Source: Adiantum capillus-veneris
Taxonomy: Eukaryota; Streptophyta; Polypodiopsida; Polypodiales; Pteridaceae
DNA: 64,000 nt
Direction of reading: 5' to 3'
Assembly (NCBI GenBank): GCA_014529385.2
Contig: CM043942.1
Span: forward strand, 6,943,001-7,007,000
This document shows positions 10,703 to 21,799 of this stretch, in pieces (within the stretch, counting starts at the first letter, position 1; each line of letters starts with the position of its first letter). The notes beneath the pieces are model-generated. The model saw nothing but the letters and a program-made list of their open reading frames with translations. It searched no databases and had not been told where the DNA came from. The position numbers and the translations under genes are program-made.

Positions 10703-11152
10703 ACTTTTAGTGTCAGATGCGGAAGAGGAAGAAGCCAGCTTAATTCAACCACAAGCCTGTATACAAGAGAGATGCAATACGCTGAAAATTTCAGTAAATA
10801 GTAGCAAGCATAAGACTTCGCATACAAGGAGCCACAGTTTCTTTACATGAAACAATCCAAATCTGAAATTTCAGCTGAAATGTGCAATTTCATACACCTG
10901 TACTCAGCTTTTCACTCAATTTGTCGCGACAAAGATCAATATATGTGATCCGACAACTTTGGTACACCTGCGTATTGTTGTTTTGACCTGTAATAACCTG
11001 TAAATCACCTGTTTTGACCTAAAAACAGCCTGTTTTGGTGACCTTTTCAACCCCGAAAGCAAGGGGCTTCGCGATGGAAACAAATTGATTGCGGGAGAGC
11101 AATTTTAACTAGCTGTCCAACAAACTACAAAGGGTTGTTTTTAAACCCTAGG

Positions 11153-11164
11153 GCTCTGATACCA
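11153..11164 (-). other. Primer-binding site of copia element E
   Basis: GCTCTGATACCA, the reverse complement of TGGTATCAGAGC, which pairs with the 3' end of plant initiator-Met tRNA. It fixes the 5' LTR border just above it. Confidence 0.8.
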
Positions 11165-11166
11165 GT

Positions 11167-11277
11167 TGAAAGCGCGAAGCAGAAGGTACCGATAGGTGCG
11201 CGTTACGATGTAGTGCAAGATTGGGACAAGAAGTAAGAGCCACAGAGCAGTAAAGAGCTAGCGCTAGAGGTCGACGC

Positions 11278-11333
<56 letters not shown>

Positions 11334-11482
11334 CACGTTGTTGGGGAAAACTCAATAAGTGAATTTTGGGTTTTCCCACTTTTATTATAAGTGACTTTAA
11401 AAAAATGTGTCCAGATTCAATGTGATTCTGGACAAAGTATAAAAATGTACAAAAAGGGGTTATTTAGGCCTTTAACCCAACA
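11167..11482 (-). mobile_element. Probable 5' LTR of copia element E
   Basis: It borders the PBS (minus-strand LTR end CTTTCA) and reaches a TGTTGGGTTA start at 11482, giving 316 bp. It contains a (GA)n array. No second copy was found, so the upper boundary is inferred from TG..CA alone. Confidence 0.45.
11282..11331. repeat. (GA)n microsatellite
   Basis: Perfect GA array of about 50 bp inside the presumed LTR of element E. No LINE sequence adjoins it. Confidence 0.95.
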
Positions 11483-11528
11483 ACATATGCAAGTTACAAG
11501 ACATAAAAACATAAAGCCGCCAATGAAC

Positions 11529-11920
11529 ACTCCTCCCGCATAACCTAACAAGTTCCGGGCCGGGAGATATTCAACGACTCTCTCATCACTCCTCCCGCAT
11601 AACCTAAAAAGGTCCAGGCCGGGAGATATAGAGGAACCAAATGCCCCCCAGACCGCAGCCTGCGTCGTTTGGAGGTGCTGAGAGTAACCACTGCTCAAAG
11701 TTCTTGATAATCCTCCCGCATAACCATCCAGGTCCGGGCCTGGAGTCACAACAACAACAATACTCCCCTCGTAAATAACCACAAGGGTCCGGGCCATGAG
11801 TAAAAACAACACTTTTCAATCATTCAATACTCCCCCCACAAATAACCACAAGGGTCCGGGCCATGAGTATGAACAAGCATTCTCAAACATCATTTCTCAC
11901 TACTCCACCCGGGAGTAAAA
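11529..11920. repeat. Six degenerate hairpin repeat units
   Basis: Units share a core (ATAACC..AGGGTCCGGGCC) and have inverted ends. CTCCCG 11533-11538 pairs with CGGGAG 11561-11566, and 11592-11597 with 11620-11625. CTCCCG at 11713 pairs imperfectly with CTGGAG at 11740. TACTC 11761 pairs with GAGTA 11798, ATACTC 11827 with GAGTAT 11865, and TACTCC 11901 with GGAGTA 11912. The stem ends differ between units but remain complementary. Function is unknown. Confidence 0.75.
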
Positions 11921-12189
11921 TCACCAATCATTGAAACCAATATTAAAACCAGAGTCAAACATTTCAAATCAGCACCAAGACAGGTCCAAAACAAATACCA
12001 TTCATTTCAAACAAATTTCAAACAAGATCACCAAACAAGTTCTGAAACAGAACTCAAACTTTAAAAAAAACAATCTCAACATCAATCGAGCTCAAAAAAT
12101 CGACTGACTTTCCATCCTGAAACCTGCACCAAAAATTAGGGTTAGGTACTTTCCATAAGGTCATACCTGACCGCACCATGGTCCATAAG

Positions 12190-12421
12190 CTCTTGGACAG
12201 ACAGTGTTCCTGTGGCGGTGATGATAGTCCCAAGACATAGCAATCACACCGAACCTCCGAGGTTATCAACAAGAGACATCTACTGAGAGATGTCAAGAAA
12301 TTTCACTCTTGGACAGACAGTGTTCCTGTGGCGGTGATGATAGTCCCAAGAAATAGCAGTCACACCGAACCTCCGAGGTTATCAACAAGAGACATCTACT
12401 GAGAGATGTCAAGAAATTTCA
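12190..12421. repeat. 116-bp tandem duplication
   Basis: The block from CTCTTGGACAGACAG to GTCAAGAAATTTCA occurs twice with a period of 116 bp (starts 12190 and 12306) and only a few substitutions. It lies in the presumed internal region of the LTR element ending at 13415. No coding function is apparent. Confidence 0.9.
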
Positions 12422-12675
12422 AGTTATAATCTGCTAGGGTTTCAATGGCAAGCATTTCAGGATACCCCACTCTACCAGAAGTTGCACATCGAAGGAAGAT
12501 GTCAAAAACTATATAACTTCGGGCAAAATTTCTTGAAAGCTTGCCAAGTCCTTGGAAGTGTGCATCAACATCTCCATGGCATTGCTTTTGAGAAAAACAG
12601 TGACTCGAAACAAATCTTGGATCCTTCTCTTGCAAGTGATCTTTTTGGCTTATGCCCTGTAAGACATGAGCGGTG

Positions 12676-12851
12676 AAGACGGGAGCACGTCCGATGCACG
12701 ATGAAGTAAGGGTGAGAGTGGCTAATAAGTCCGGGGTCGAAGCACGAAGCTAAAATTTCCAATGAACTTTGGAAGTGCGATCTTGCTATGTCTGCTCTTT
12801 GTAGGACCGGTATGCTTTCAAAAAAGCACACGCCTGATGCTCCGATACCAC
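12676..12851 (-). mobile_element. 5' internal segment and PBS of a family B-like element
   Basis: The segment GCCCTGTAAGACATGAGCGG onward parallels 22981-23100 of B-a (GCCCTGTACGACAGTG..., CCGATGCACGATG, AAGTCCGGG). Next to the LTR is CTCCGATACCA, a one-base variant of the reverse-complement PBS. This marks a minus-strand element whose pol is not recognisable below. Confidence 0.6.
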
Positions 12852-13415
12852 TGTCACAAGACGGGCACCACGTGCCAATAAAAAGAACAGACTGAACAAA
12901 CTTTTAGCACTTCAATAACAACTGAACTGAAAGAGAGAGACGACACACGACACGGAGTGCCGGAATTCCACCCCAAAGAGTATTGGCCCCAAACCTTGGC
13001 GCCCCTTTCGGTATTTCTTTATATTGCATCAACACAGTACAAGTCGATACTCCAGACTCCGCACCTTCTCCAGGAAGCATGCCAGAGAATGAGCCCTTAG
13101 CACATATTTAAAGGCCCTTGGCCTATGAAAAGCAGTTTACATGAAAAGCCTTCAAACTCAAAAGTTCTAGTCCAAAAGCAATGCTCAAAAGATGTCAACG
13201 TAAAATCCGGCATTCCGTACAAACAGTCAGCGCAAAACGCGAAAATCCGTACAGTTTGCCACGTCATTAGTTCATCGTGAAATCTGGAAATCCGTACAAT
13301 CTGCCGCATCAGTAGGCTAACGGAAATCTACTGCATTTTTCTTCTATTACTTCTTCTAGGGTTTAGGCCCGTAGCTCCGTTCTTCAGTGGGTCAACACAT
13401 CAACAGTTTGTTACA
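12852..13415 (-). mobile_element. LTR related to family B (5' LTR, minus strand)
   Basis: It begins TGTCACAAGACGGGC next to the PBS and ends TCAACAGTTTGTTACA, parallel to CACCAGTTTGTGACA in B-a. It shares TTGGCCCCAAA, CCTTTCGGTATTTCTTT and repeated TCCGTAC motifs. No flanking TSD is expected at the PBS side, and no partner 3' LTR was found. Confidence 0.65.
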
Positions 13416-13750
13416 CCTACACTAGAGCATGCAGGAGAACAAAATAATTCAAGCACTTTTAAAGCATACATGTGACTCGTCAACCAAATGTATTGGATGC
13501 TTTATGTAAGATTTTCGCCCTAGACACTTCCGGCACACATCCTTTTTGTTTGGGGGCACTTGCGTCCCCTTCGTTATTCACCAAAATCATGCATAAAGCT
13601 CTTTTTAGCTTCAGCTCCTCCTCACACAAGGATGCTTTGACTTTGGTGATTGTGCCTTGTATGTTGGAGAGTTCTCTGATCCACAATGCAACCGTCGAAA
13701 AGCTAGCTTATCTAGAAGCAATCGAAAGGTGGCTTTCTTAGCTTCGCAAT

Positions 13751-14332
13751 TCATGCCTTTTGTAACTTCTTGCTAGCAAAGCACCATTGTTTGCAAATTG
13801 TACTCATATCTTCAGGCGGTGACAAGCATGATGCATCACGTTCTCTTTTTCTTTGACGACTCTCTCGTTTCATCATGGCCCAATACTGTCGCATCCAATG
13901 TGTGGCTTTCTGGCGAATCGTGGTTGAGTAATCAGTGCAGCCATGAGGGGACAGCCCATCATTTCTTGGATTATCCTCGACATGATCCTGAGATGAGTGA
14001 GACCACTCCATTGGATTTAAAGCTTGTTGATGGTACCCAAAACCATTGTCTGCAATTATTGGCTGCCATCCAATGTGGCAATCATTTGGAGGATGTTGTT
14101 GGTGTCCAATTGTTGCTTCCACATACGTGGGCTGCAATCCAAGCTGAAGGAACTGCCAATCTTGTCGGTGTAGCACAACCCCCTCTTCCAAGGTGCTCTC
14201 ACCCACACAAAAATGTTGATGTTGAATTTCCTCTCCCAACCTGCTGATGCTTCCATCCATGGGTAGCCATCCACCTTGAGAGTAGTGAGAAGGCTGTTGT
14301 TGTTGAATGTCCTGTTGCCACATCTGAGCCAC
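13751..14332 (-). other. Gln/His-rich open frame, unknown
   Basis: A 193-codon minus frame, rich in Q and H (QQDIQQQQPSHY), ending with a basic stretch (KRESRQRKRERDAS). The overlapping frame at 14056-14430 is also open, so a frameshift may divide one older protein. I recognise no family; it may be a host gene piece or chance in GA-rich sequence. Confidence 0.25.
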
Positions 14333-14509
14333 ACCAACGTGGGCATAATAGACAAGAGCCTTGGCCTTTTGAAGGTTGGAGCATGTTGGTTGCAGTGTTT
14401 GAGTGCATTCGCATCAAGCCAGGTAGACATTGAGGCAGATGGATGTGCAAACCATGCTTGCTTACTTCAAGAGAAGGAGAGATGACGGTAGATTGTTGAA
14501 CAGCATGCG

Positions 14510-14511
<2 letters not shown>

Positions 14512-14547
<36 letters not shown>
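14512..14547. repeat. (GA)n microsatellite
   Basis: About 36 bp of perfect GA. No LINE sequence adjoins it. Confidence 0.95.
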
Positions 14548-14549
<2 letters not shown>

Positions 14550-14935
14550 CTCAGATACAACAACACGCATGAAAGGTAGACGGACAGACAATTCAAGAAA
14601 TCATTAAAGTGGTTGGAGCCAACGTTTCAAAAAAATAAACATAAAGTGTAGTCTCACAAGAACATCTTCAAGAGTGTGCTAAAGCACCATCCATAAGTGC
14701 CTCACAAAGAAGTCTCAAGGACACTACTTTTTGCACCACCTTTTCATGTTATCACCCACATGCCCAACCACATCCTCTAGCATTCTTTCCATCTTGAACA
14801 GCAACCTTGTTTAGAGCTCTAAATCTTTTGTTGAATTGCTTTTTGGTAGCAATCACCATAGGGGACCACCACCCGAAATGGCTCCACAAGAACAATAATA
14901 GCATCTTACCTAATTCTTGCTTAACTGCGACTAAC

Positions 14936-15590
14936 CTAAGATGAAGTAGCTACTAAAGAGATGTCCTCTAGAGCTAATTGATGCAAAGGGGACGTCTTTT
15001 CTAATCTATGATCCTTCATAGGCTCGCCCAGGTCCAAAGCCCCTATTGTAGTGATAATGGCTACTACTTGTGAACGTGCACCGGGGTTAGGGACAACCGG
15101 TTTAGGGTCAGGTGGCAAAATTGTACTAGCTATTGCATTGAGGCTATCGAGACTATCTCGAGGTATAGATTGAATAAAAACCACATAGCAAGGCATGGAC
15201 TCTGTAGTAGCAAACCACTCCAAAAGATCCTCCTGAAGTGCATCTGTGGGAGGTTGATCGAGGAGAGGAGCGGACCCTACAAACAAAGAACTAAAGTGAA
15301 CAAAAGTGTCCATGCCACCCTCGAGCTTGATAGGTCTCATCAGAGATCTAAGGTGTGGATCCACATGGCATCATTTCCCCAATCATGCAATGCTTTAGTA
15401 TGTCTGAGCGAAGGTCGGCCAATGAATGGAGGGAACCCTCTTTCCACTTGTGGAAGGCAGACCACCACAAAATCTAGAATGAAGTACCTGCAGAGGCACC
15501 TTATCCACAATGCCCATAGGGTAGACAATCATTTGGTCAGCAAGCATGACAAGGGAGGGAGTTGGTCTAGTAGACCGAAGACCCAAACTA
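14936..15590 (-). pseudogene. Ty3/gypsy-type retropepsin region, relic (family A, second copy)
   Basis: Minus-strand frames read PSLVMLADQMIVYPMGIVDK and, after a frame change, PPFIGRPSLRHTKALHDWGN, then MPCYVVFIQSIPRD. This is the segment after the aspartic protease active site in plant gypsy Pol. It aligns with 55-640 on the plus strand and is better preserved. The window shows no LTRs for family A. Confidence 0.6.
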
Positions 15591-15599
15591 GCATGGTGA

Positions 15600-16700
15600 A
15601 TTCGAACATTCAGACCAGCTAGCCGCCCACAATCACATCGGAGAGTTGCTTTCCAAAAAAAGATACTGTAAGATACGGGCTCTTGTGATTTGTGAGGAGA
15701 GAAAAGGAGATATCATATATGATTCGGATGGTTGCACAAGGAGATGCCTGCCACTAGGACCTATTCATGGGTACAGAGACTAAATAATGACACGACAATC
15801 ACTGCTGAATTGAAAATTGAGACAAAGCATGTAGTAGAGGGAACCTCGCTGCAATGTATACTCTCCACGTTGGGCTTTTCAAATAACTCAATTGGTGCCT
15901 TGAGCTGTTGTAGATCTTCTACTGCTTCCAGGAAGGCACCATCAATGTCAGTGGCTAGAGATTTTGTTCTTCCTTATTAGGAATAAATGGCTTCGAATTG
16001 GCGAAGGAGAGTGGTGGCTAGAAAAGACACCCTAGAGCTGCTCTCTGGGTCCATGTGAGAACCCCAACTAGTTCTCTTGTCTATTGCAACTTGTCTTGAG
16101 GAGCGACTACATGGGTGGAAGGTGGCCACCGAGGGTTGGAGCTAACAACTATCAAATTGATCTTAGGGAAGGTGCAGACACATTTGCTCTAGCCTTGACT
16201 GGACATAGTAGCACGTTGCTTTGGGCAATCATTTTTGTAATGCATAAGATAGGGTGGTTGGGTGGCCATTGTCTTTCCTCAAGGACAACGAACCAGGAAG
16301 TGGCCATTCTCTAGATGCTTCAAGGCAACAAACGTGTGTTAGCATGATTAAAGCTTGGAGGTGGAAAAGTACATTGCATACGAGGGGTCGATAGCAAGGG
16401 TGGCATGTGACTTGGAAGACCATCAAAAGAGACCATGCAGGAGCCTGTCAAAGGTCGAGTGGAAAAGGTGAATCGGATGATGACCAAGTCTGCTGCCGCA
16501 AGCAAACCCCCTCCTAAGACCAAACAGCCACTAGATCTCGGATCTACCGCGACAAATCTCCTCCATATCATCCATTGTGTGTCGACCGCCCATTGTAAGG
16601 CCTCAAATGCAACACTTGCAAGCACACAATGCAAAAGAGGGAGGGGGCAAGAGCAAGAGAGTGGAGCACTAGAGAGCGCAAGTGAAAACATTAGGGGGGG
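15600..16700. other. No gene supported
   Basis: Several short open frames without recognisable domains. It may hold more of the family A relic (Gag side, minus strand), but I could not align it to anything else here. Confidence 0.3.
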
Positions 16701-16702
16701 GG

Positions 16703-16733
<31 letters not shown>
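16694..16733. repeat. Poly-G run followed by (GA)n microsatellite
   Basis: Twelve G followed by about 29 bp of GA. No LINE sequence adjoins it. Confidence 0.9.
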
Positions 16734-16877
16734 CAAGGTACACAAAACGCTAGAGAGAGCATAGAGGAAACACTAGAGTGAGCAATAGACCCAAAACGCT
16801 CGTTATGCTAGTAAAGGACACAATAATACAAAAAAAAGGGCTGGGGATCCCTATAACGGGACTCCCCATAGTTGCCC

Positions 16878-17456
16878 TGTGACAAACTTGGACACTCCAA
16901 GTCAAGGTTTTACCGCGACACAACAGAGATTCACTTCAAAACAGCTCACAGTTCACAATTGATTCAACACGGCTCGAGGGAGTTCCGTGCCTAGAGATAT
17001 TGGCCCCAAAGACTGGCACCCCTTTCGGTATTTCTTTTTATATTAATCTTGGAGCAAGGTACAACTCCCACGAGTGCTCTCTCAGACTCTGCAATCAGAT
17101 GCTCTGCAGAGGGAGTCCTCTTGGGTTTCTTTTAAAGGTTACAAGGAATGCCCAAAAGCAGAGCAAAAGCTTTCATACTTTTAAAAATAGTTTTTAAAAT
17201 AAAGCAAAAGCCCAAAAGCTTCTAAAAAATGCCCTTGCGTAGGATTTCTTGCAAAAAGCATCTTCCGTACAATTCCGCAATTCACGGAGATCCGTACGCT
17301 GCCTGCAGTCTACTTTTCCGTGAATCCCGTCACAAATCTTGGAAATCCGTACGCTGCTGCCACGTCAACAGGTCAACACATTTTCGGGCCTATTTGCCAG
17401 AGAGTGTGTGTGGACGTGTATCTACTGTGACCATGCCACGTCACCAGTTTGTGACA
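16878..17456 (-). repeat. 3' LTR of B-a
   Basis: Its plus-strand ends are TGTGACAAACTTGG and CACCAGTTTGTGACA. The plus-strand TACCCACCTCTT beyond 17456 is the reverse complement of the purine tract AAGAGGTGGGTA, the expected PPT. The 5' LTR at 23158-23740 is clearly similar but differs at a noticeable number of positions, so the insertion is not recent. Confidence 0.9.
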
Positions 17457-18050
17457 TACCCACCTCTTGAAAGCATTGTAATGCCCTCGATTATGCTTGC
17501 AAAACAGAGGCCATAAACTGTCTTAACAGACACTGACTGTTAGTACCAACGCACTAGGAACACACATCTAGCACATGTACCAATCGACAGTCACATCACA
17601 CGACATCACTTGACATCACAGGACATCACATGACAAATCAGATTCAAAATTCATTCGGATCTCAGACCATGATTTATCGGCAACGTATTTAGCAATCACA
17701 TCTAGATCCACTCGGGGCCTCACAGATGCCCGATTGACTAATCCTTATTGCAACCATGTCTATCGAGATCGTTCAGACCGAAATGCTGCACTCATTTCGT
17801 CTATCAGCTCCTGCACTTAAACAAGTCAAGAACAAGTCAGTATCATCGGAAATTCCTATTCATAAGTTCATACAGCAGAATACTGTCAGCTCACAATATC
17901 CCTGAAACTCAAAAGAGACATCAATGACTTTAGTATCAAAATCGAAGCAATCTATTGACAAAGGAGCGGAGCGACTCTCCTCTTGTGCATACCTACTGCA
18001 CCAGATTCCGCCCAAGCTGAGGTCGGGGTTCCATTTAGGATAGACTATGC
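17457..18050 (-). other. 3' non-coding region of B-a
   Basis: Between PPT and the end of pol; contains TGACATCACA-type short repeats near 17600-17640. The same region in B-b marks one inversion breakpoint. Confidence 0.6.
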
Positions 18051-19581
18051 TAATCCAAATGCTTCAAGGTAAAGATTCACATCTGAGGAGTATCTGCCAG
18101 GTCCTCCTCCTCCATTCACTTCGCATCCAATGTGGAGTAGGTCTTGAATTTAACCAAGAACCGTCGTATCGCTTGACCTTCTATCTTTCTGTGCCTATGT
18201 CTGTTGTGGAACGAGTATCTGCTCGTTTTACTCCACTTCGGGTTGCTCATCTGGCTCCCCATCATCTGGCACATCGCCTTCAAAAGGCTTCAAGAGACTC
18301 GCATGAAAAACATTGTGAATTCTCCAAGAATCGGGCAGGCTTCAGTCCAAAGGAGACATCATTTATCTTTTCGGAAAATCTGGAAAGGTCCATAGTATCT
18401 CATGTTAAGCTTTCAAAAAAGCCGCTCCTTTCCCTTTTTCTTTTTCAAGCGGGCCTTCTCAAAACGTGAGAGCACCCCAATCGTTCTCCTTCAATTTCAA
18501 ATCGCGACGATGTTGATCTGCAACTTTTTCTGAGATTTCTCCAAAGCCTTCCGGACCAAGTCCAAGTCCATGGTGAACTGGTCGGCTTCAAAAGAAAATC
18601 GTACCTTTCGTGCTAACGAAGGATGGAACCTTCGTAGCAAATTCAATAATCTCAAATGGCACCTTCCCCATCAAAGAGTTAATCGTGTTATTGTAGGCAT
18701 ATTCCACCAAAGGTAAATAGTCTTCTAATCCAAAGAAGAAGACTTCAACAAATCCAGTACAACTGAATTTGCAATCCCAGATTGCTCATTGTCTACGAGC
18801 GGAAAGATGACAAGAACTGCAACCACGAGCCAAAATTCTCCCAAATAGCCTTCTAAAACAAACTCGTAAATCGGGGATCTCTATCAGAGACAATTGTCTC
18901 AGGTATGCCATGTAATCTGAAGATCTGGCCCACAAACCTCGCTAAGTGATCCGGCTTGACTGTTTTCTTTACTGGAATGAAATGAGCTTGCTTGCTAAAT
19001 CTATCAATAACAGTCCAGATACCATCATGCCCACTTAGTGTTCTCGGGAGATCAAAAATGAAATCCATTGCAATACTTTTCCAGGGGCGGGTGGGTATGG
19101 GTAAAGGCTGTAACAAACCCTGTGCTTTATGCCTGTCAAACTTGACCTTCTGGAATACCAAGTAACTGCGTACAAAATCAACCACGTCCTTCTTGAGTCC
19201 CGGCCAAAAGAAGTATCTCTCCACACCTTTCAAGGTGGTAGCAATACCACGGTGACCTGTAAAGGGTGGACAGTGGCATTCGGTTAGAACCTTTTCCCTT
19301 AACGGCTGTGTAACGCACAACATCGTTTTCCTCATCAAGTAGCCATCCCAAATGGAATATCCCGCTACTATCTCCCCATTCCGTATCCGAGTGAAAATAT
19401 ATGCTGCAAAATCTGTATCTGTGGCATACTGATCGACCATATCCTCAAAGCTCCTATGGTGAATCACGGAAATAGCCTCAACCAACGTCTTCCGAGACAA
19501 AGCATATGTCACCAAGTTCTTTTGTCCCTGCACATGGACAATTTGGAAGTGAAATTGTGACAACATGTTCGCCCACCACAT
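18050..19581 (-). pseudogene. Integrase and C-terminal pol of B-a
   Basis: The frame 19581-18853 holds the zinc-binding H2C2 region (HCPPFTGHRG; SYLVFQKVKFDRH with the first Cys lost) and the catalytic core. MDF carries the first D and SDRDPRF the second D. The frame then breaks before the E-containing segment. Degraded remains of the chromodomain-side tail lie at about 18050-18300. It acts at integration of element DNA. Frame breaks make it inactive. Confidence 0.8.
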
Positions 19582-20000
19582 CTACTTTTCCGATAGCTAC
19601 TTCTGTAACAAGAAGTAGCGTAAACTCTCATGATCTATGAAGACCGTAAAATAGGTAATGTCGCCACTGAGTAAAAGCATAGATAGCCGCCAAGATCTCT
19701 TTCTCATAAATCTGTGCTCTCAATTCCGGCCTTGAAAACAATCGGCTCTCATAGGCAATGACATGGCCTTCTTGCATTAAGACCGCACCGAGACTACGAC
19801 CACAAGCATCACAATATACTTCCTGACTTCTGTAAGTCCGGTTAAAGTCAAAACTGGTCATGTAGTCAATATCTCTTTGAATGTCTGAAAGGCAGTCACC
19901 TCTGTGAATCCCCACGAGAAAGGGACTCCTTTCTGTGTCAACATATGCAAAGGGGAAGCAAGCTCTGCAAACTTTCTAATGAACCGCCCAGTAGTAAGAA
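19440..20000 (-). pseudogene. RNase H domain of B-a
   Basis: The frame 19915-19628 contains YCDACGRSLGAVLMQEG, the RT-associated RNase H start of gypsy elements (normally TDAS..G.GAVLMQ), then YESRLFS and EKEILAAIYAFTQWRHYL. The segment is missing in B-b, where an inversion junction replaces it. Confidence 0.8.
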
Positions 20001-20005
20001 CATAA

Positions 20006-20396
20006 TGTCGCAAAATGGGGCTGGCAAACCCTCACACACACACAGACACTCTTTGGCAGGGCTGAAATGGTGACATGGCTGCTGGAGTAGCTGATGTGGC
20101 TAGCTGTGTATGGTAGCATCCCTTTGTAACCTTTAAATAAGCAGGCAGGGCCTCATAACTCAGAGCATCTCGACGAAGAGGCTGAGTGTGAGCGCCTGCC
20201 CGCACTCTTGTACTTTGAGCTTAGATTAATACAAAAAGAAATACCAAAAGGGGAGCGAGTCTTTGGGGCCAATATCTCTAGGCACGGAACTCCACCGGGC
20301 CAGTGTTGAATCAATTGTGAACTGTGAACTGTTTTAAAGTGGTTATTTGGTGCTGCCGTGGTAGATTCTTGACTTGGAGTGTCCAAGTCTGTTACA
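20006..20396 (+). mobile_element. Solo LTR nested in B-a, TSD CATAA
   Basis: Family B-type LTR in the opposite orientation to its host, starting TGTCGCAAAATGG and ending CCAAGTCTGTTACA. CATAA at 20001-20005 and 20397-20401 is an exact target duplication. Removing it rejoins the RT frame, as comparison with B-b near 43220 shows. At 391 bp it is shorter than the other family B LTRs, so it is a subfamily or a deleted copy. Confidence 0.92.
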
Positions 20397-20401
20397 CATA
20401 A

Positions 20402-21258
20402 GCCCAAGAAGCTTCTCACTTCATGGACATTCTTCAAATCGGGCCAATCACGGATAGTCTCTATCTTGGCCGGGTCCATCATCACTCTTGCTGCTAAGAC
20501 AATATGTCCCAAAAAGTGTATCTCGGGTAGAAAAAAAAAATCACTTTTCTTTGCATTAATCACCGACTTGTGATCTCGTAATGCCTGAAAGACCTGCAGC
20601 AGACGTTCACTATGTTCTGCCTCATCCTTGGAGAAAACAATGATATCGTCAAAGAAAGTGCCAACCAATAGTCTGTACTCTCAAAAAATCCTGTACATCA
20701 TCCGGTTAAATGTCGCAGGAGCATCGGTTAGGCCAAAAGGCATCACCAAAAACTCAAATAGCATAAAAGTCGTCCAAAAAGCTGTCTTGTAGACATCTCC
20801 CGACGCAATTCGGATATGATGATATCCGCTCTTTAAATCGATCCTGCTAAACCAAGAGGATCCATGTAGTCGGTCTAGAATATCATCGATCCTGGGAATC
20901 GAAAACTGTCCTTGATGGTGATTTTATTGAGAGCTCTATAATCGAGGCACATTCTCCAAGATCCGTCTTTCTTCCAAAACAACAACACAGGATAGCAGTA
21001 CGGCGAAGTACACAATTGGACAAAACCCTTTTTGAAGAGGTCTTTCAGTTGGTTCATAATTTCTTCATTTTGGGGTCGCCACACATGGTAAGGTGGCCGG
21101 TTTGGTGGTGTGCTTCTAGGTATCATATCAATGGTATGATCCTCAGGACGAGCTGGTGACAACTCGCCTGGCAAGCCTTCAGAAAAGCAATCGGCATAAG
21201 TGTGGAGGAAATTTTGGCATTCTTTTTCTAGGTCAAAACATATTTGACCTTCAATCAT
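20402..21258 (-). pseudogene. Reverse transcriptase of B-a
   Basis: The frame 21258-20875 carries ADCFSEGLPGELSPARPEDH, then a PPYHVWRPQNEEI block and CLDYRALNKITIKD. The frame 20668 downward carries TFFDDIIVFSKDEAEH, the FxDD variant of the YxDD catalytic box, and LGHIVL. A frame break lies near 20675-20875 and a stop precedes the DD box. This gives gypsy RT with broken continuity. Confidence 0.85.
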
Positions 21259-21302
21259 CGTTCAGTTCTCTCCAGAAAATCGAGGAAAGAAGCTGAATTT
21301 CA

Positions 21303-21644
21303 TCAAGCACAATCTCTGTGCCCTTCATTTGTCAAAGTCGCTTTCTCAGCCCGATAGTCAACCACAGCATTGTTCTTTTGATACCAAGGGATTTCGAGGA
21401 GGACGTCACAACCTCCCAAGGGTATTACATAGAAGTTCTCGTGTCCTAAACACCCCTGACATTGCAAACGAAGTTTGCCAATGATCGCTGTAATGGCATC
21501 ATCCCGTCCGGCTGCCGCTAGAACTACCTCCGCCTGTGGCCTCAACCTGTCGGGCGTAATTCCAAATCGAGCCGCCAATACAAGTGAAAAGAAGTTGGCC
21601 TTGGCTCCTCCATCAAAGAAAATGAGGGCTTCCTGTTCTTTCAC
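21303..21644 (-). pseudogene. Aspartic protease of B-a
   Basis: The frame reads ALIFFDGGAKANFFS; D-G-G replaces the usual D-S/T-G, so the active site is altered. GGCDVLLEIPWYQKNNAVVD is the typical end of gypsy retropepsin (GxDVILGMPWLxxxxxxID). It would process Gag-Pol. In B-b this domain is deleted. Confidence 0.75.
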
Positions 21645-21799
21645 TTTGCCCTAGGTGCGGCAAAGTTTGTACTTTCGTTCATTTGGTTCGGGCCCCACAC
21701 AATGTGGTACTAGTTATGTTTTTATCTACCTTTTTTGCTACATTCCTCTGCTGCTCTAGAACTCTCTGGCATGTCATCAATCTGTTCTTGCGGTGCCTT

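Noticed and set aside
11282-11331. LINE insertion at this (GA)n array (also 14512 and 16705)
   Set aside because: No LINE coding or 3' UTR sequence adjoins these arrays; they are taken as empty sites or LTR-internal repeats.
13751-14332. bZIP transcription factor based on the basic KRESRQRKRERD stretch
   Set aside because: There is no leucine heptad after it and the frame is broken; the likeness is superficial.
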